From contig JAMLIM010000035.1 of the NCBI GenBank assembly GCA_023954175.1, positions 1 to 37,394 on the forward strand: a DNA stretch of 37,394 nucleotides. Reading direction: 5' to 3'. The notes under the pieces were generated by a model that saw only the letters and a list, made by a program, of their open reading frames with translations, did not search any database and was not told the DNA's origin. A program made the position numbers and the translations under genes. Shown here piece after piece: positions 26,327-32,986 of this stretch (position 1 is its first letter; each line of letters starts with the position of its first letter). This DNA is from Rhizobacter sp. (lineage in GTDB: Bacteria; Pseudomonadota; Gammaproteobacteria; Burkholderiales; Burkholderiaceae_C).

Positions 26327-27099
26327 CCACGCGCCTGGCCTTCATCACCGGCGCCTCGAGCGGCATCGGGCAGGCGCTTGCGGCGCGCTATGCGCAGGCG
26401 GGGTACCGGTTGGCGCTCGTCGCGCGCGGCACGGAGGCCATCGCATCGTGGGCCCAGGCGCAGGGCCTCGGCGCCGACCGCGTCGTCGCCTACGCCGCCG
26501 ACGTGCGCGATGTCGATCGCATCACCGCAGTCGGCCGCGAATGCATCGAGCAGCACGGTCTGCCCGATGTCGTCATCGCCAGCGCCGGCATCAGCGTCGG
26601 CGTCGACAGTGCCGAGTTCGCCGACCTCGCGCAACTGCGTGCCACTTTCGAGACCAACAACCTCGGCATGGCGGCCACGTTCCAGCCCTTCCTGCAACCG
26701 ATGCGCGCGCGTCGATCCGGCACGCTCGTCGGCATCGCGAGCGTCTCGGGCATCCGCGGCCTGCCCGGGCACGGTGGCTACTGCGCGAGCAAGGCGGCCG
26801 TGATCTCCTACTGCGAGAGCCTGCGCGGCGAGTGCCGACCGTTCGGCGTCAAGGTCGTGACGATTGCGCCAGGCTACATCGCGACGCCGCTCACGAGCCG
26901 CAACCGCTATGCGATGCCGTTCCTGATGCCGGCGCCGGCGTTTGCCGACAAGGCGTTCAAGACGATCGAGGCCGGCGTCAGCTACCGCGTGATCCCGTGG
27001 CAGATGGGCGTCGTCGCGAAGCTGCTGCGGGTGCTGCCGGACGCCCTCTTCGACCGGCTGCTCGCCGGCCGGGCGCGCAAGCGCCGTGCGGGTGAGTGA
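26323..27099 (+). CDS. Short-chain dehydrogenase/reductase
   Basis: The 258-residue protein is a classical SDR: cofactor loop TGASSGIG at 10-16, AADV near 59-61, and catalytic Y153 and K157 in GGYCASK, with Ser in IASVSG near 140-142. Substrate cannot be predicted; the C-terminus (IPWQMGVVAKLLRVLPDALFD) suggests association with a membrane or hydrophobic substrate. Its ATG overlaps the lptC stop (ATGA at 26323-26326), so it is translationally coupled to lptC and may have a role in envelope lipid or LPS metabolism. Confidence 0.92.
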   Translation: MTTRLAFITGASSGIGQALAARYAQAGYRLALVARGTEAIASWAQAQGLGADRVVAYAADVRDVDRITAVGRECIEQHGLPDVVIASAGISVGVDSAEFADLAQLRATFETNNLGMAATFQPFLQPMRARRSGTLVGIASVSGIRGLPGHGGYCASKAAVISYCESLRGECRPFGVKVVTIAPGYIATPLTSRNRYAMPFLMPAPAFADKAFKTIEAGVSYRVIPWQMGVVAKLLRVLPDALFDRLLAGRARKRRAGE

Positions 27100-27180
27100 A
27101 CGCGGACAAGGAAACCGCTCGGCGCGCAAATCCAGGCAAGCGCGTCCCGACAAGCTCCCGGCGCACAGATATCGGCGCAC

Positions 27181-27216
27181 AAACGAAAAAGCGGTGGGCA
27201 CACAGCACCACCGCTT
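27181..27216 (-). terminator. Intrinsic terminator of the RRM protein gene
   Basis: Read on the minus strand, AAGCGGTGG and CCACCGCTT (27189-27197 and 27208-27216) form a 9-bp stem with a 10-base loop, followed at once by a T-run and CGTTT. It lies about 50 bases after the gene's stop, a classical Rho-independent terminator. Confidence 0.88.
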
Positions 27217-27267
27217 GATGTCTCAGTGCCGGCGCAAACCGCCGGCCCGGCTGACGTCCGGTCGAGC

Positions 27268-27756
27268 TCAGTAGCCGCCGCGGCCTCCGCCGCCGCCACC
27301 ACCGCTGCGCCCGCCGCCACCTCCACCGTAGCCGCCACCGCCACTGCCGCTGCGACCACCGCCGCCGCCGCCATAGCCGCCACCGCCACCACCGTAGCCG
27401 CCGCCACCACCGCTGCGGCCACCGCCGCCGCCATAGCCGCCACCGCCACCACCGTAGCCGCCGCCACCACCGCTGCGGCCGCCGCCACCGAAGCCGCCCG
27501 GGCGCTCTTCACGCGGGCGCGCCTCGTTGACGACGATCGCGCGGCCCTCGAGCGCCTGACCGTTCATGCCGTTGATGGCAGCCTGCGCTTCGGCGTCCGT
27601 TCCCATTTCGACAAAGCCGAAACCCTTGGAACGGCCCGTCTCGCGATCCATCATCACCTTGGCCGAGGTGACCGAGCCGTACTGCGCGAACGCTTGTTGC
27701 AATTCGTCGTCGCGCACGCCGTAGGCGAGATTGCCGACGTAGAGTTTGTTGCCCAT
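27268..27756 (-). CDS. Glycine-rich RRM RNA-binding protein
   Basis: The 162-residue protein has one RNA-recognition motif at residues 1-80 with RNP2 KLYVGNLAYG and RNP1 GRSKGFGFVEM. A long tail of Gly, Tyr, Arg and Ser follows, in RSGGGGGYGGGGGG units, ending GRGGY. This matches cold-induced cyanobacterial/proteobacterial Rbp and plant GRP-like proteins; it probably binds structured or cold-stabilised mRNA. The tail includes an exact 20-residue duplication (DNA 27362-27480). The 5' leader of about 40-60 bases and a clear terminator mark it as a monocistronic gene. Confidence 0.95.
   Translation of the reverse strand: MGNKLYVGNLAYGVRDDELQQAFAQYGSVTSAKVMMDRETGRSKGFGFVEMGTDAEAQAAINGMNGQALEGRAIVVNEARPREERPGGFGGGGRSGGGGGYGGGGGGYGGGGGRSGGGGGYGGGGGGYGGGGGGRSGSGGGGYGGGGGGRSGGGGGGGRGGY
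27362..27480 (-). repeat. 60-bp tandem duplication in the glycine-rich tail
   Basis: Bases 27362-27420 are identical to 27422-27480, so a 60-base unit is present twice with one difference at most at the boundary. It encodes 20 residues of Gly/Tyr/Arg/Ser and keeps frame. Flanking sequence on the C-terminal side is similar but diverged. Confidence 0.95.
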
Positions 27757-27803
27757 GGAAGGCGCCTTTCGTTTCCTGAATGAACTCGAGATCTATGTGG
27801 AGC

Positions 27804-27832
27804 TTTAACCCGTCCGGAACCACTCAAGTCAA
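27804..27832 (-). promoter_or_regulatory. Possible sigma-70 promoter of the RRM gene
   Basis: On the minus strand TTGACT (27832-27827) is followed after 17 bases by GTTAAA (27809-27804). The -35 is good and the -10 weak (three of six). It is well placed, about 50 bases before the start codon, in a locally AT-richer gap. Confidence 0.4.
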
Positions 27833-28004
27833 GGCGCCGCTACCGTACACAGAATTTCATTATCTAGTAATTCCGGTGCCGCGCGCACGGCTGCGCAAGG
27901 GTGCGCGCAACGGAGTGTTGTTTTCCTAACAGCGCTCACGCGCTGGCGCGCCGTGAAGCTCGGGTTCTCCCCAGTATCATGCCGTCGGCATTCCAAGGAT
28001 CGCC

Positions 28005-28952
28005 TTGACTTCGCTCATCTCTGACGCCGCCGAACGCCGTCCCACGGGGACTTTGCTGGAAGCGCTCGGCCAGGTGCTTCAATCGCTCGACGCGCTGCGC
28101 AACGGCCCCGCGCTGTTGATGCTGCTCGGCACCTTCGCCGCGGCCGGTCTGCTGCTCGCGATGGCCGAGGCCTCGCTCGCGCGCGAAGCGGTCGGCTGGG
28201 GCCAGATCCAGGCGGGGGCCGCGCTCACGGTCGCGTTCTACGGTGGCAACGCCGCCGGCCTCCTCATGATGGACGCGGCGCGCGGCCTGCCCCCGCGCGA
28301 CGCCCTCGACGCCTTGCGGGACGCGCTGCTCAGCGCGCACCGGCTGCTCGCCGCGCTCGCGATCCTCCTCGCGGGCTATGCGCTGCTCGCGGCCGTGATC
28401 GGCGGCCTCTTCTGGCTCAGCCGTGCGGCGGTTGCAGGGCCGGTGCTCGGGCCGCTGCTGTTCGGCCTGCTCGTGCCCGTGGGCGTCGTCGCCGGCGGGC
28501 TGATGGCGCTTTCGCTGCTCGTCGTCGTCGTGCCGCTCGCTGCGCCGGCCGTCTGGTCGGGCGCATCGGTCATGACGGTCGTGCGCACGCTGCTGCGCAC
28601 GATCCGCCGCCGCCTGCTCGTCAGCGCCTTGCTGGTCGCGGCGGTCGGCCTGCTCGCGGCCGCGGTCGGCGCGGTCGTGAGCTTCGTCGTCATGGCCGGC
28701 GGCCGCGCGGTGGCCGAGCTCGGCATCGCGGTCGTCGGCGTCGAGGTGCCCGCGCAGCAATTGATGGCCGGCTTGTTCGGCTACGGGCTGCGCAGCCTGG
28801 GCGCGGCGGGTGCGCCCGTCGTCGCCTCGCCGCACGGCGCCGCCGCGCTCGTGGGCGGCGGCATCGTGTTCGCGCTCGCGCTCGTGCTGCCGGGCCTCGT
28901 GTCCTTGCGCGGCTTCTGCGCGGTCTACCTCGCAGTGCGCGGGGACGACTGA
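28005..28952 (+). CDS. Polytopic membrane protein of unknown function
   Basis: I do not recognise this family. The 315-residue protein is mostly Ala, Leu, Val and Gly with about six to seven membrane segments (for example about 36-52, 65-85, 115-138, 143-180, 205-232 and 285-310), and short basic loops such as RTLLRTIRRRLL. No signal peptidase site or catalytic motif is seen. The start is TTG 28005 with AAGGA about 6 bases upstream; no ATG fits. It precedes the marC-like gene by 44 bases on the same strand and may be co-transcribed with it. Confidence 0.7.
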   Translation: MTSLISDAAERRPTGTLLEALGQVLQSLDALRNGPALLMLLGTFAAAGLLLAMAEASLAREAVGWGQIQAGAALTVAFYGGNAAGLLMMDAARGLPPRDALDALRDALLSAHRLLAALAILLAGYALLAAVIGGLFWLSRAAVAGPVLGPLLFGLLVPVGVVAGGLMALSLLVVVVPLAAPAVWSGASVMTVVRTLLRTIRRRLLVSALLVAAVGLLAAAVGAVVSFVVMAGGRAVAELGIAVVGVEVPAQQLMAGLFGYGLRSLGAAGAPVVASPHGAAALVGGGIVFALALVLPGLVSLRGFCAVYLAVRGDD

Positions 28953-28996
28953 CGCCTGCGCCCGGTGCCGGCCCGGCGCGGCGGCGAGAATCGGAC

Positions 28997-29629
28997 ATGG
29001 ACATCTACAAGCCGCTGATCGCGCTGCTCGCGATCGTGAACCCGATCGGCGTGGTGCCGTTCTTCATTCACTTCACGCAGAGCCTGAACCGCGCGCAGCG
29101 CCAGCGCACCGCGCGCGTCGCCGCGTTCAGCGCCTTCGTCGTGATCGCCGTCAGCGCGCTCGCCGGGCTGCGCATCATCGACTTCTTCGGCATCTCGCTC
29201 GCCTCGTTCCAGGTCGGCGGCGGCACCCTGCTGCTGATCTCGTCGCTGCAGATGCTCAACGCCCAGCCGGCCGACTCGGGCGCCGAAACGGTCCGCGAAG
29301 GCGAGGACAAGCTCGATGCGGGCGACAGCATCGCCGTCGTGCCACTCACCATTCCGCTGCTGACCGGCCCGGCGACGATCTCGACCGTCGTCATCTATGC
29401 CGACAAGACGCGCCACTGGTGGGAGCACGCCGTGCTGGTCGGCTATGGCATCGTGATCGGGCTGACGGTCTGGCTCGCGTTCAGCGCCGCCGACAAGATC
29501 TCGCGCGTGCTCGGCAAGACCGGCATCAACGTCATGACGCGGCTGATGGGCCTGATCCTCGCCGCGATCGCGGTCGAGGTCATGGCCGATGGCCTGACGA
29601 AGCTGTTTCCAGCGCTCGCCGGGCGCTGA
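28997..29629 (+). CDS. MarC/YchE-family integral membrane protein
   Basis: The 210-residue inner-membrane protein has about six helices and family motifs: ALLAIVNPIGVVPFFI at the N-terminus, VGGGTLLLISSLQML, VVPLTIPLLTGPATISTVVIYAD and a C-terminal GLILAAIAVEVMADGL. Family function is unknown; a drug-resistance role once proposed for MarC is not supported. The stop at 29629 is 3 bases from the stop of the convergent sigma-factor gene, so their transcripts must overlap or end inside each other. Confidence 0.93.
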   Translation: MDIYKPLIALLAIVNPIGVVPFFIHFTQSLNRAQRQRTARVAAFSAFVVIAVSALAGLRIIDFFGISLASFQVGGGTLLLISSLQMLNAQPADSGAETVREGEDKLDAGDSIAVVPLTIPLLTGPATISTVVIYADKTRHWWEHAVLVGYGIVIGLTVWLAFSAADKISRVLGKTGINVMTRLMGLILAAIAVEVMADGLTKLFPALAGR

Positions 29630-29632
29630 ATC

Positions 29633-30163
29633 TCAGTTGAGCAGTTGCCTGCGCGCGCGGTGCAGGCGCACGAACAGGTTCGCCTCGCTGATCTCCAGAC
29701 GCCGGCAGACTTCGGCGGTCGGCATGTCCTCGAACACGCGCAGCTCCAGCACGTCGCGCAGCATCGCGGGCAAGGCGGCGATGCGCGTCATCGTCCTTGT
29801 CAGCCGCTCGCGCTGCTCGGCGATCTCGTCCGGCCCTGGTGACCCTGCGGCAAGCGGCGTCACGCCGTCGGCGTCGAAGCCGTCGTCGAAAGAGTCGTTG
29901 CCGGCGTTGCGCCGCACCAGATCGACGATCTTGTGCTTCAGGATGCCGGTCAGCCACGAGCGCAGTGACGAGCGCCCGGCGAACGCCGCACGGCCGCTGA
30001 GCACCGCCTCGAACACGTCGTGGACCAGGTCTTCGGCGAGCATCGGGTCGCGCAGCCGGCGCGCGGCGAAGCGCACCAGGCTCGTGCGGTGCGACATCAG
30101 CTCGCGCGCGCAGATGGCGGCTGGCGGCATCGGGTCGCGTGTGGCGGCGTGGGCGAAAGTCAT
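29633..30163 (-). CDS. ECF-type RNA polymerase sigma factor, no adjacent anti-sigma
   Basis: The 176-residue protein has sigma region 2 (LVRFAARRLRDPMLAEDLVHDVFEAVL, then FAGRSSLRSWLTGILKHKIVDLVRR) and region 4 (LPAMLRDVLELRVFEDMPTAEVCRRLEISEANLFVRLHRARRQLL). ATG 30163 gives MTFAHAAT with AGGA upstream; ATG 30217 would add 18 Pro/His-rich residues. The related groups I know usually run about 10 residues further and are followed by a small zinc-finger anti-sigma gene; here the frame stops at RRQLLN and the convergent marC-like gene follows. It diverges from the response-regulator gene. Confidence 0.9.
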   Translation of the reverse strand: MTFAHAATRDPMPPAAICARELMSHRTSLVRFAARRLRDPMLAEDLVHDVFEAVLSGRAAFAGRSSLRSWLTGILKHKIVDLVRRNAGNDSFDDGFDADGVTPLAAGSPGPDEIAEQRERLTRTMTRIAALPAMLRDVLELRVFEDMPTAEVCRRLEISEANLFVRLHRARRQLLN

Positions 30164-30230
30164 GGCCGGGCGTCCTGGGTGAGGCGGCGGCGCGTCGTGC
30201 GCTGCCGATGCCCGCACTGTGGGCGCCGCG

Positions 30231-30248
30231 CCTCACGCCAATCTCGCC
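30231..30248. promoter_or_regulatory. 18-bp motif shared with the hybrid-kinase leader
   Basis: CCTCACGCCAATCTCGCC matches CCTCACGGCAATCTCGGC at 36283-36300 in 16 of 18 positions. On the minus strand it reads as two TTGGCG-type half sites 9 bases apart, and a further CCTCAC lies at 30252-30257. It is in the gap between the divergent sigma-factor and response-regulator genes, so it may be an operator. Confidence 0.45.
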
Positions 30249-30318
30249 AAACCTCACAGGGAGATCACGCTTTGCGCACATCGCTGTAAGGCCGCCGCCC
30301 GCAACGCGACAATCGGGC

Positions 30319-31041
30319 ATGCCAGCGACCACCGCGCCCACGATCCTGCTGGCCGAGGATCAGACCGACATCCGCGACCTGATCGCGATGAACCTGCGCC
30401 AGGCCGGCTACGAGGTCGTGGCCGTCGCCGACGGCAAGAGCGCGCTCGCGCACCAGCTCGCGAACCCGGCCGAACTGCTGATCCTCGACCTGATGATGCC
30501 CGGGCTCGACGGGCTGGAAGTATGCAAGGCGCTGCGCGCGCGCCAGCACAGCGCGCCGATCCTGATGCTGACCGCAAAGGCGACCGAGCTCGACCGCGTG
30601 CTCGGCCTCGAGCTCGGCGCCGACGACTACCTGACCAAGCCGTTCTCGCTCGCCGAACTGATGGCGCGCGTGAAGGCGCTGCTGCGGCGCGCCGAACTGC
30701 TGCGCCAGGCGCAAAGCGGGCAGGGCGCGGCGGTCGCGCCGATCCGCAACGGCGAGCTCGAGATCCACCCGACGCGGCGCAGCGTGCGCCTCGATGGGCA
30801 GGAGCTCGAATGCACCGCGCGCGAGTTCGACCTGCTGCTGCACTTCGCCCAGCACCCGGGCCATGTGTTCTCGCGCTCGCAACTGCTCGCCGCCGTCTGG
30901 GGCTATTCGCACGACGGCTACGAGCACACGGTGACGACGCACATCAACCGGCTGCGCGCCAAGATCGAGGCCGACCCGATGCAGCCGCGCCTGATCCTCA
31001 CCGTGCGCGGCGCCGGCTACAAGCTGCGCGACGCGCCTTGA
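30319..31041 (+). CDS. OmpR/PhoB-family response regulator
   Basis: The 240-residue protein has a receiver domain (E13-D14, phosphoacceptor D57 in LLILDLMMPGLDG, LTAKA, and K in YLTKPFSL) and a winged-helix DNA-binding domain (about 140-238) with LTAREFDLLLHF-like LECTAREFDLLLHFAQHPG and TVTTHINRLRAKIE, RGAGYKL. ATG 30319 begins MPATTAPTILLAEDQ. The cognate kinase starts 16 bases downstream. It diverges from the ECF sigma gene. Confidence 0.96.
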   Translation: MPATTAPTILLAEDQTDIRDLIAMNLRQAGYEVVAVADGKSALAHQLANPAELLILDLMMPGLDGLEVCKALRARQHSAPILMLTAKATELDRVLGLELGADDYLTKPFSLAELMARVKALLRRAELLRQAQSGQGAAVAPIRNGELEIHPTRRSVRLDGQELECTAREFDLLLHFAQHPGHVFSRSQLLAAVWGYSHDGYEHTVTTHINRLRAKIEADPMQPRLILTVRGAGYKLRDAP

Positions 31042-31057
31042 GCGTCGGCCGTGCGCC

Positions 31058-32569
31058 ATGTCCGTGCGCCTGAAGCTCACGCTGACGATCCTCGCGACCG
31101 GCCTGGCGACCGCGCTGCTCGTGATCGCGACCGTGTTCTACGCCTTCCAGCGCTTCGAGCACGAGATCACCTACCAACGCGCGCGCGCCTTCCTGACGCG
31201 CGTCGTCGGCGAGTACGACAACATCATCGACCTGCGCGAGCGCAACCCCGCCGACTTCGATGCCTGGCTCACGAGCCTCGTGCTGTTCGACCCTGACAGC
31301 CAGCTCTACCTGCTCGACACCGAAGGCCGCGTGCTCGCGACCTCGGCCAAGGTCACCCTCGGGCCCGACTTCCGGGTCGCGATGGGGCCGGTGATGCAGT
31401 CGATCGGCCCCGAGCGCGCGCCCTACGTGATGGGCGACGACCCCGAACGCATGGACGCCGATGCGGTGGTCGCGGCGCAGCCGCTGCGGCGCGCGGTGAT
31501 CCGCACGACCGAGCCGGTGGCCGGCTACCTCTACGTCGTCTGCCATCCGGGCGACAAGGCCGCCAGCCGCTGGGCCGCGGCGCGCAGCAGCCTCGGCCAG
31601 CCGGCGCTGATCCTGATCGCGGCGATCGTCGCGTTGACGACCCTGATCGCGGCCTGGGTCACGGCATCGATCACGCGGCCGCTCGCGCGCCTGACCCGCG
31701 CCGTCAAGAGCGTGTCGCGCGACGGCCTGAAGTCGGGCGAAGCCGATGTCGCGCTGCCGCCCATCGGTCGCGACGAGTTCGGTCAGCTGACGAGCGTGTT
31801 CCGCGACATGCTCGCGACCCTGCGCACCCAGTGGGCGAGCTTGCACCGGCTCGACCATTTCCGGCGCGAAGCGGTCAGCAACCTGTCGCACGACCTGCGC
31901 TCGCCGCTCACCGCGACCGTCGCCTGCCTCGAAACGCTCGACACCCGGCTTGCAGCCACGGCCGTCGATCGCGCCGCCGCGCAGGAGCCGCGTCGGCTGA
32001 TCGAGGTCGCCCTGCGCAACACGCGCAACGCCGCGCGGCTCGTGCAATCGTTGGGCGAACTCGCCAAGCTCGACGAGCCCGAGTTCAAGCTGCAGCCGGT
32101 CGCGGTGGACGCCTGCGAGCTGATCGACGACATCGTGCTGCGCTTCGCCGAACGCGCGCGGCTCGCGCAAGTCGGCCTCGGCGCGGTGCATGCCGGCGCC
32201 GTGCCCGCCTGGCTCGACATCGAGCTCTTCGAACGCGCGCTTGCCAATCTGCTCGACAACGCGCTCAAGTTCGCCCGTCCCGGTGATCGCATCGAAATCC
32301 GGGCCGCGCTGGAGGATGGGAAACTGCAGGTCAGCGTCGCCGACAGCGGCCCCGGCATCGCGGCGGCCGATCTGCCGCACCTGTTCGACCGCTTCTACCA
32401 GAGCCGCCAGGGCGTCGCGCCGGCCACCGGCGAGGGCGGCAAGGGGCTCGGCCTGGCGATCGTCAAGCGCATCGCCGAACTGCACGGCGGGCAGGTCAGC
32501 GTCCGCAGCGAGGCCGGCCAGGGCACCCGCGTCACGCTGCAATTTGCGCGGCGGCCCGAGAACCTGTAA
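31058..32569 (+). CDS. Sensor histidine kinase paired with the upstream regulator
   Basis: The 503-residue inner-membrane kinase has two membrane helices (about 8-28 and 183-207) around a periplasmic sensor of about 155 residues, then HAMP (TRPLARLTRAVKSVS), HisKA with H278 in VSNLSHDLRSPLTATV, and an HATPase domain with LLDNALKFARPG, DSGPGI, FDRFYQSR and GKGLGLAIVKRI. The sensor includes FDPDSQLYLLDTEGRVLATS, a Cache/PAS-like strand pattern. It forms an operon with the regulator, ending at the terminator at 32777. Confidence 0.96.
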   Translation: MSVRLKLTLTILATGLATALLVIATVFYAFQRFEHEITYQRARAFLTRVVGEYDNIIDLRERNPADFDAWLTSLVLFDPDSQLYLLDTEGRVLATSAKVTLGPDFRVAMGPVMQSIGPERAPYVMGDDPERMDADAVVAAQPLRRAVIRTTEPVAGYLYVVCHPGDKAASRWAAARSSLGQPALILIAAIVALTTLIAAWVTASITRPLARLTRAVKSVSRDGLKSGEADVALPPIGRDEFGQLTSVFRDMLATLRTQWASLHRLDHFRREAVSNLSHDLRSPLTATVACLETLDTRLAATAVDRAAAQEPRRLIEVALRNTRNAARLVQSLGELAKLDEPEFKLQPVAVDACELIDDIVLRFAERARLAQVGLGAVHAGAVPAWLDIELFERALANLLDNALKFARPGDRIEIRAALEDGKLQVSVADSGPGIAAADLPHLFDRFYQSRQGVAPATGEGGKGLGLAIVKRIAELHGGQVSVRSEAGQGTRVTLQFARRPENL

Positions 32570-32776
32570 CCGCGGCGCGCAGGGAAACTCCTAGTGCGGC
32601 GTCGGCGCTGCGGGCCTACAGTCGCGCCACTCGCAAAGCGCGCGGCCGACAGGCGGCGCACCGCGGCGGGGGATCGAGGAGACAACCTGGTCACGCGCGG
32701 CGCAGCGTTCGCCCCGTGCCTCTCGACTGCAAGGCCGGCGGCTGCCGGCCGACACCACCATCAACAACAAGACCGA

Positions 32777-32814
32777 GCGAAGGGCGCCTGCAGGATGGGC
32801 GCCCTTCGCGTTTT
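32777..32814 (+). terminator. Intrinsic terminator after the two-component operon
   Basis: GCGAAGGGCGCC (32777-32788) and GGCGCCCTTCGC (32798-32809) form a perfect 12-bp stem with a 9-base loop, followed by GTTTTG. It is about 208 bases after the histidine-kinase stop, so a distal terminator, or the terminator of a lost gene. Confidence 0.8.
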
Positions 32815-32883
32815 GCAGTTCGCGTTTTGCAGTTCGCGTTTTGCAGTTCGCGTTTTGCAGTTCGCGTTTTGCAGTTCGCGTTT
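32805..32883 (+). repeat. 14-bp tandem repeat, 5.6 copies
   Basis: TTCGCGTTTTGCAG is repeated five times exactly (32805-32874) and then nine bases of a sixth copy. The first copy begins inside the 3' arm of the terminator, so the array looks like slippage copying of the stem end and T-tract. It lies just after the terminator and before the convergent hybrid-kinase stop. Confidence 0.97.
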
Positions 32884-32986
32884 CGCTTTTCGTGATTCGA
32901 GTTCTGCGCTTCGCGACCTGCCCTTTCCAAGCTTCGGCGCCGAACCGTGTGCATGCGCGGCAAGGACGGGCCGCAGCTCGCGCCGG

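Larger units (their letters stand above)
32570..32986. other. 417-base region between kinase genes
   Basis: It holds the terminator at 32777-32814 and the 14-bp repeat at 32805-32883. Before them, GAGGAGACAAC at about 32679-32689 looks like a strong ribosome site but is followed by CTGGTCACG and no recognisable protein, so it may be the remains of a deleted gene. No complete gene is seen. Confidence 0.5.

Noticed and set aside
27268-27500. Mobile repeat or CRISPR-like array in the GCC-rich stretch
   Set aside because: It is the coding sequence of a glycine-rich protein tail, in frame and following an RRM domain.
32805-32883. CRISPR array
   Set aside because: The 14-bp units are directly adjacent with no spacers and no cas genes are near; it is a simple tandem repeat.
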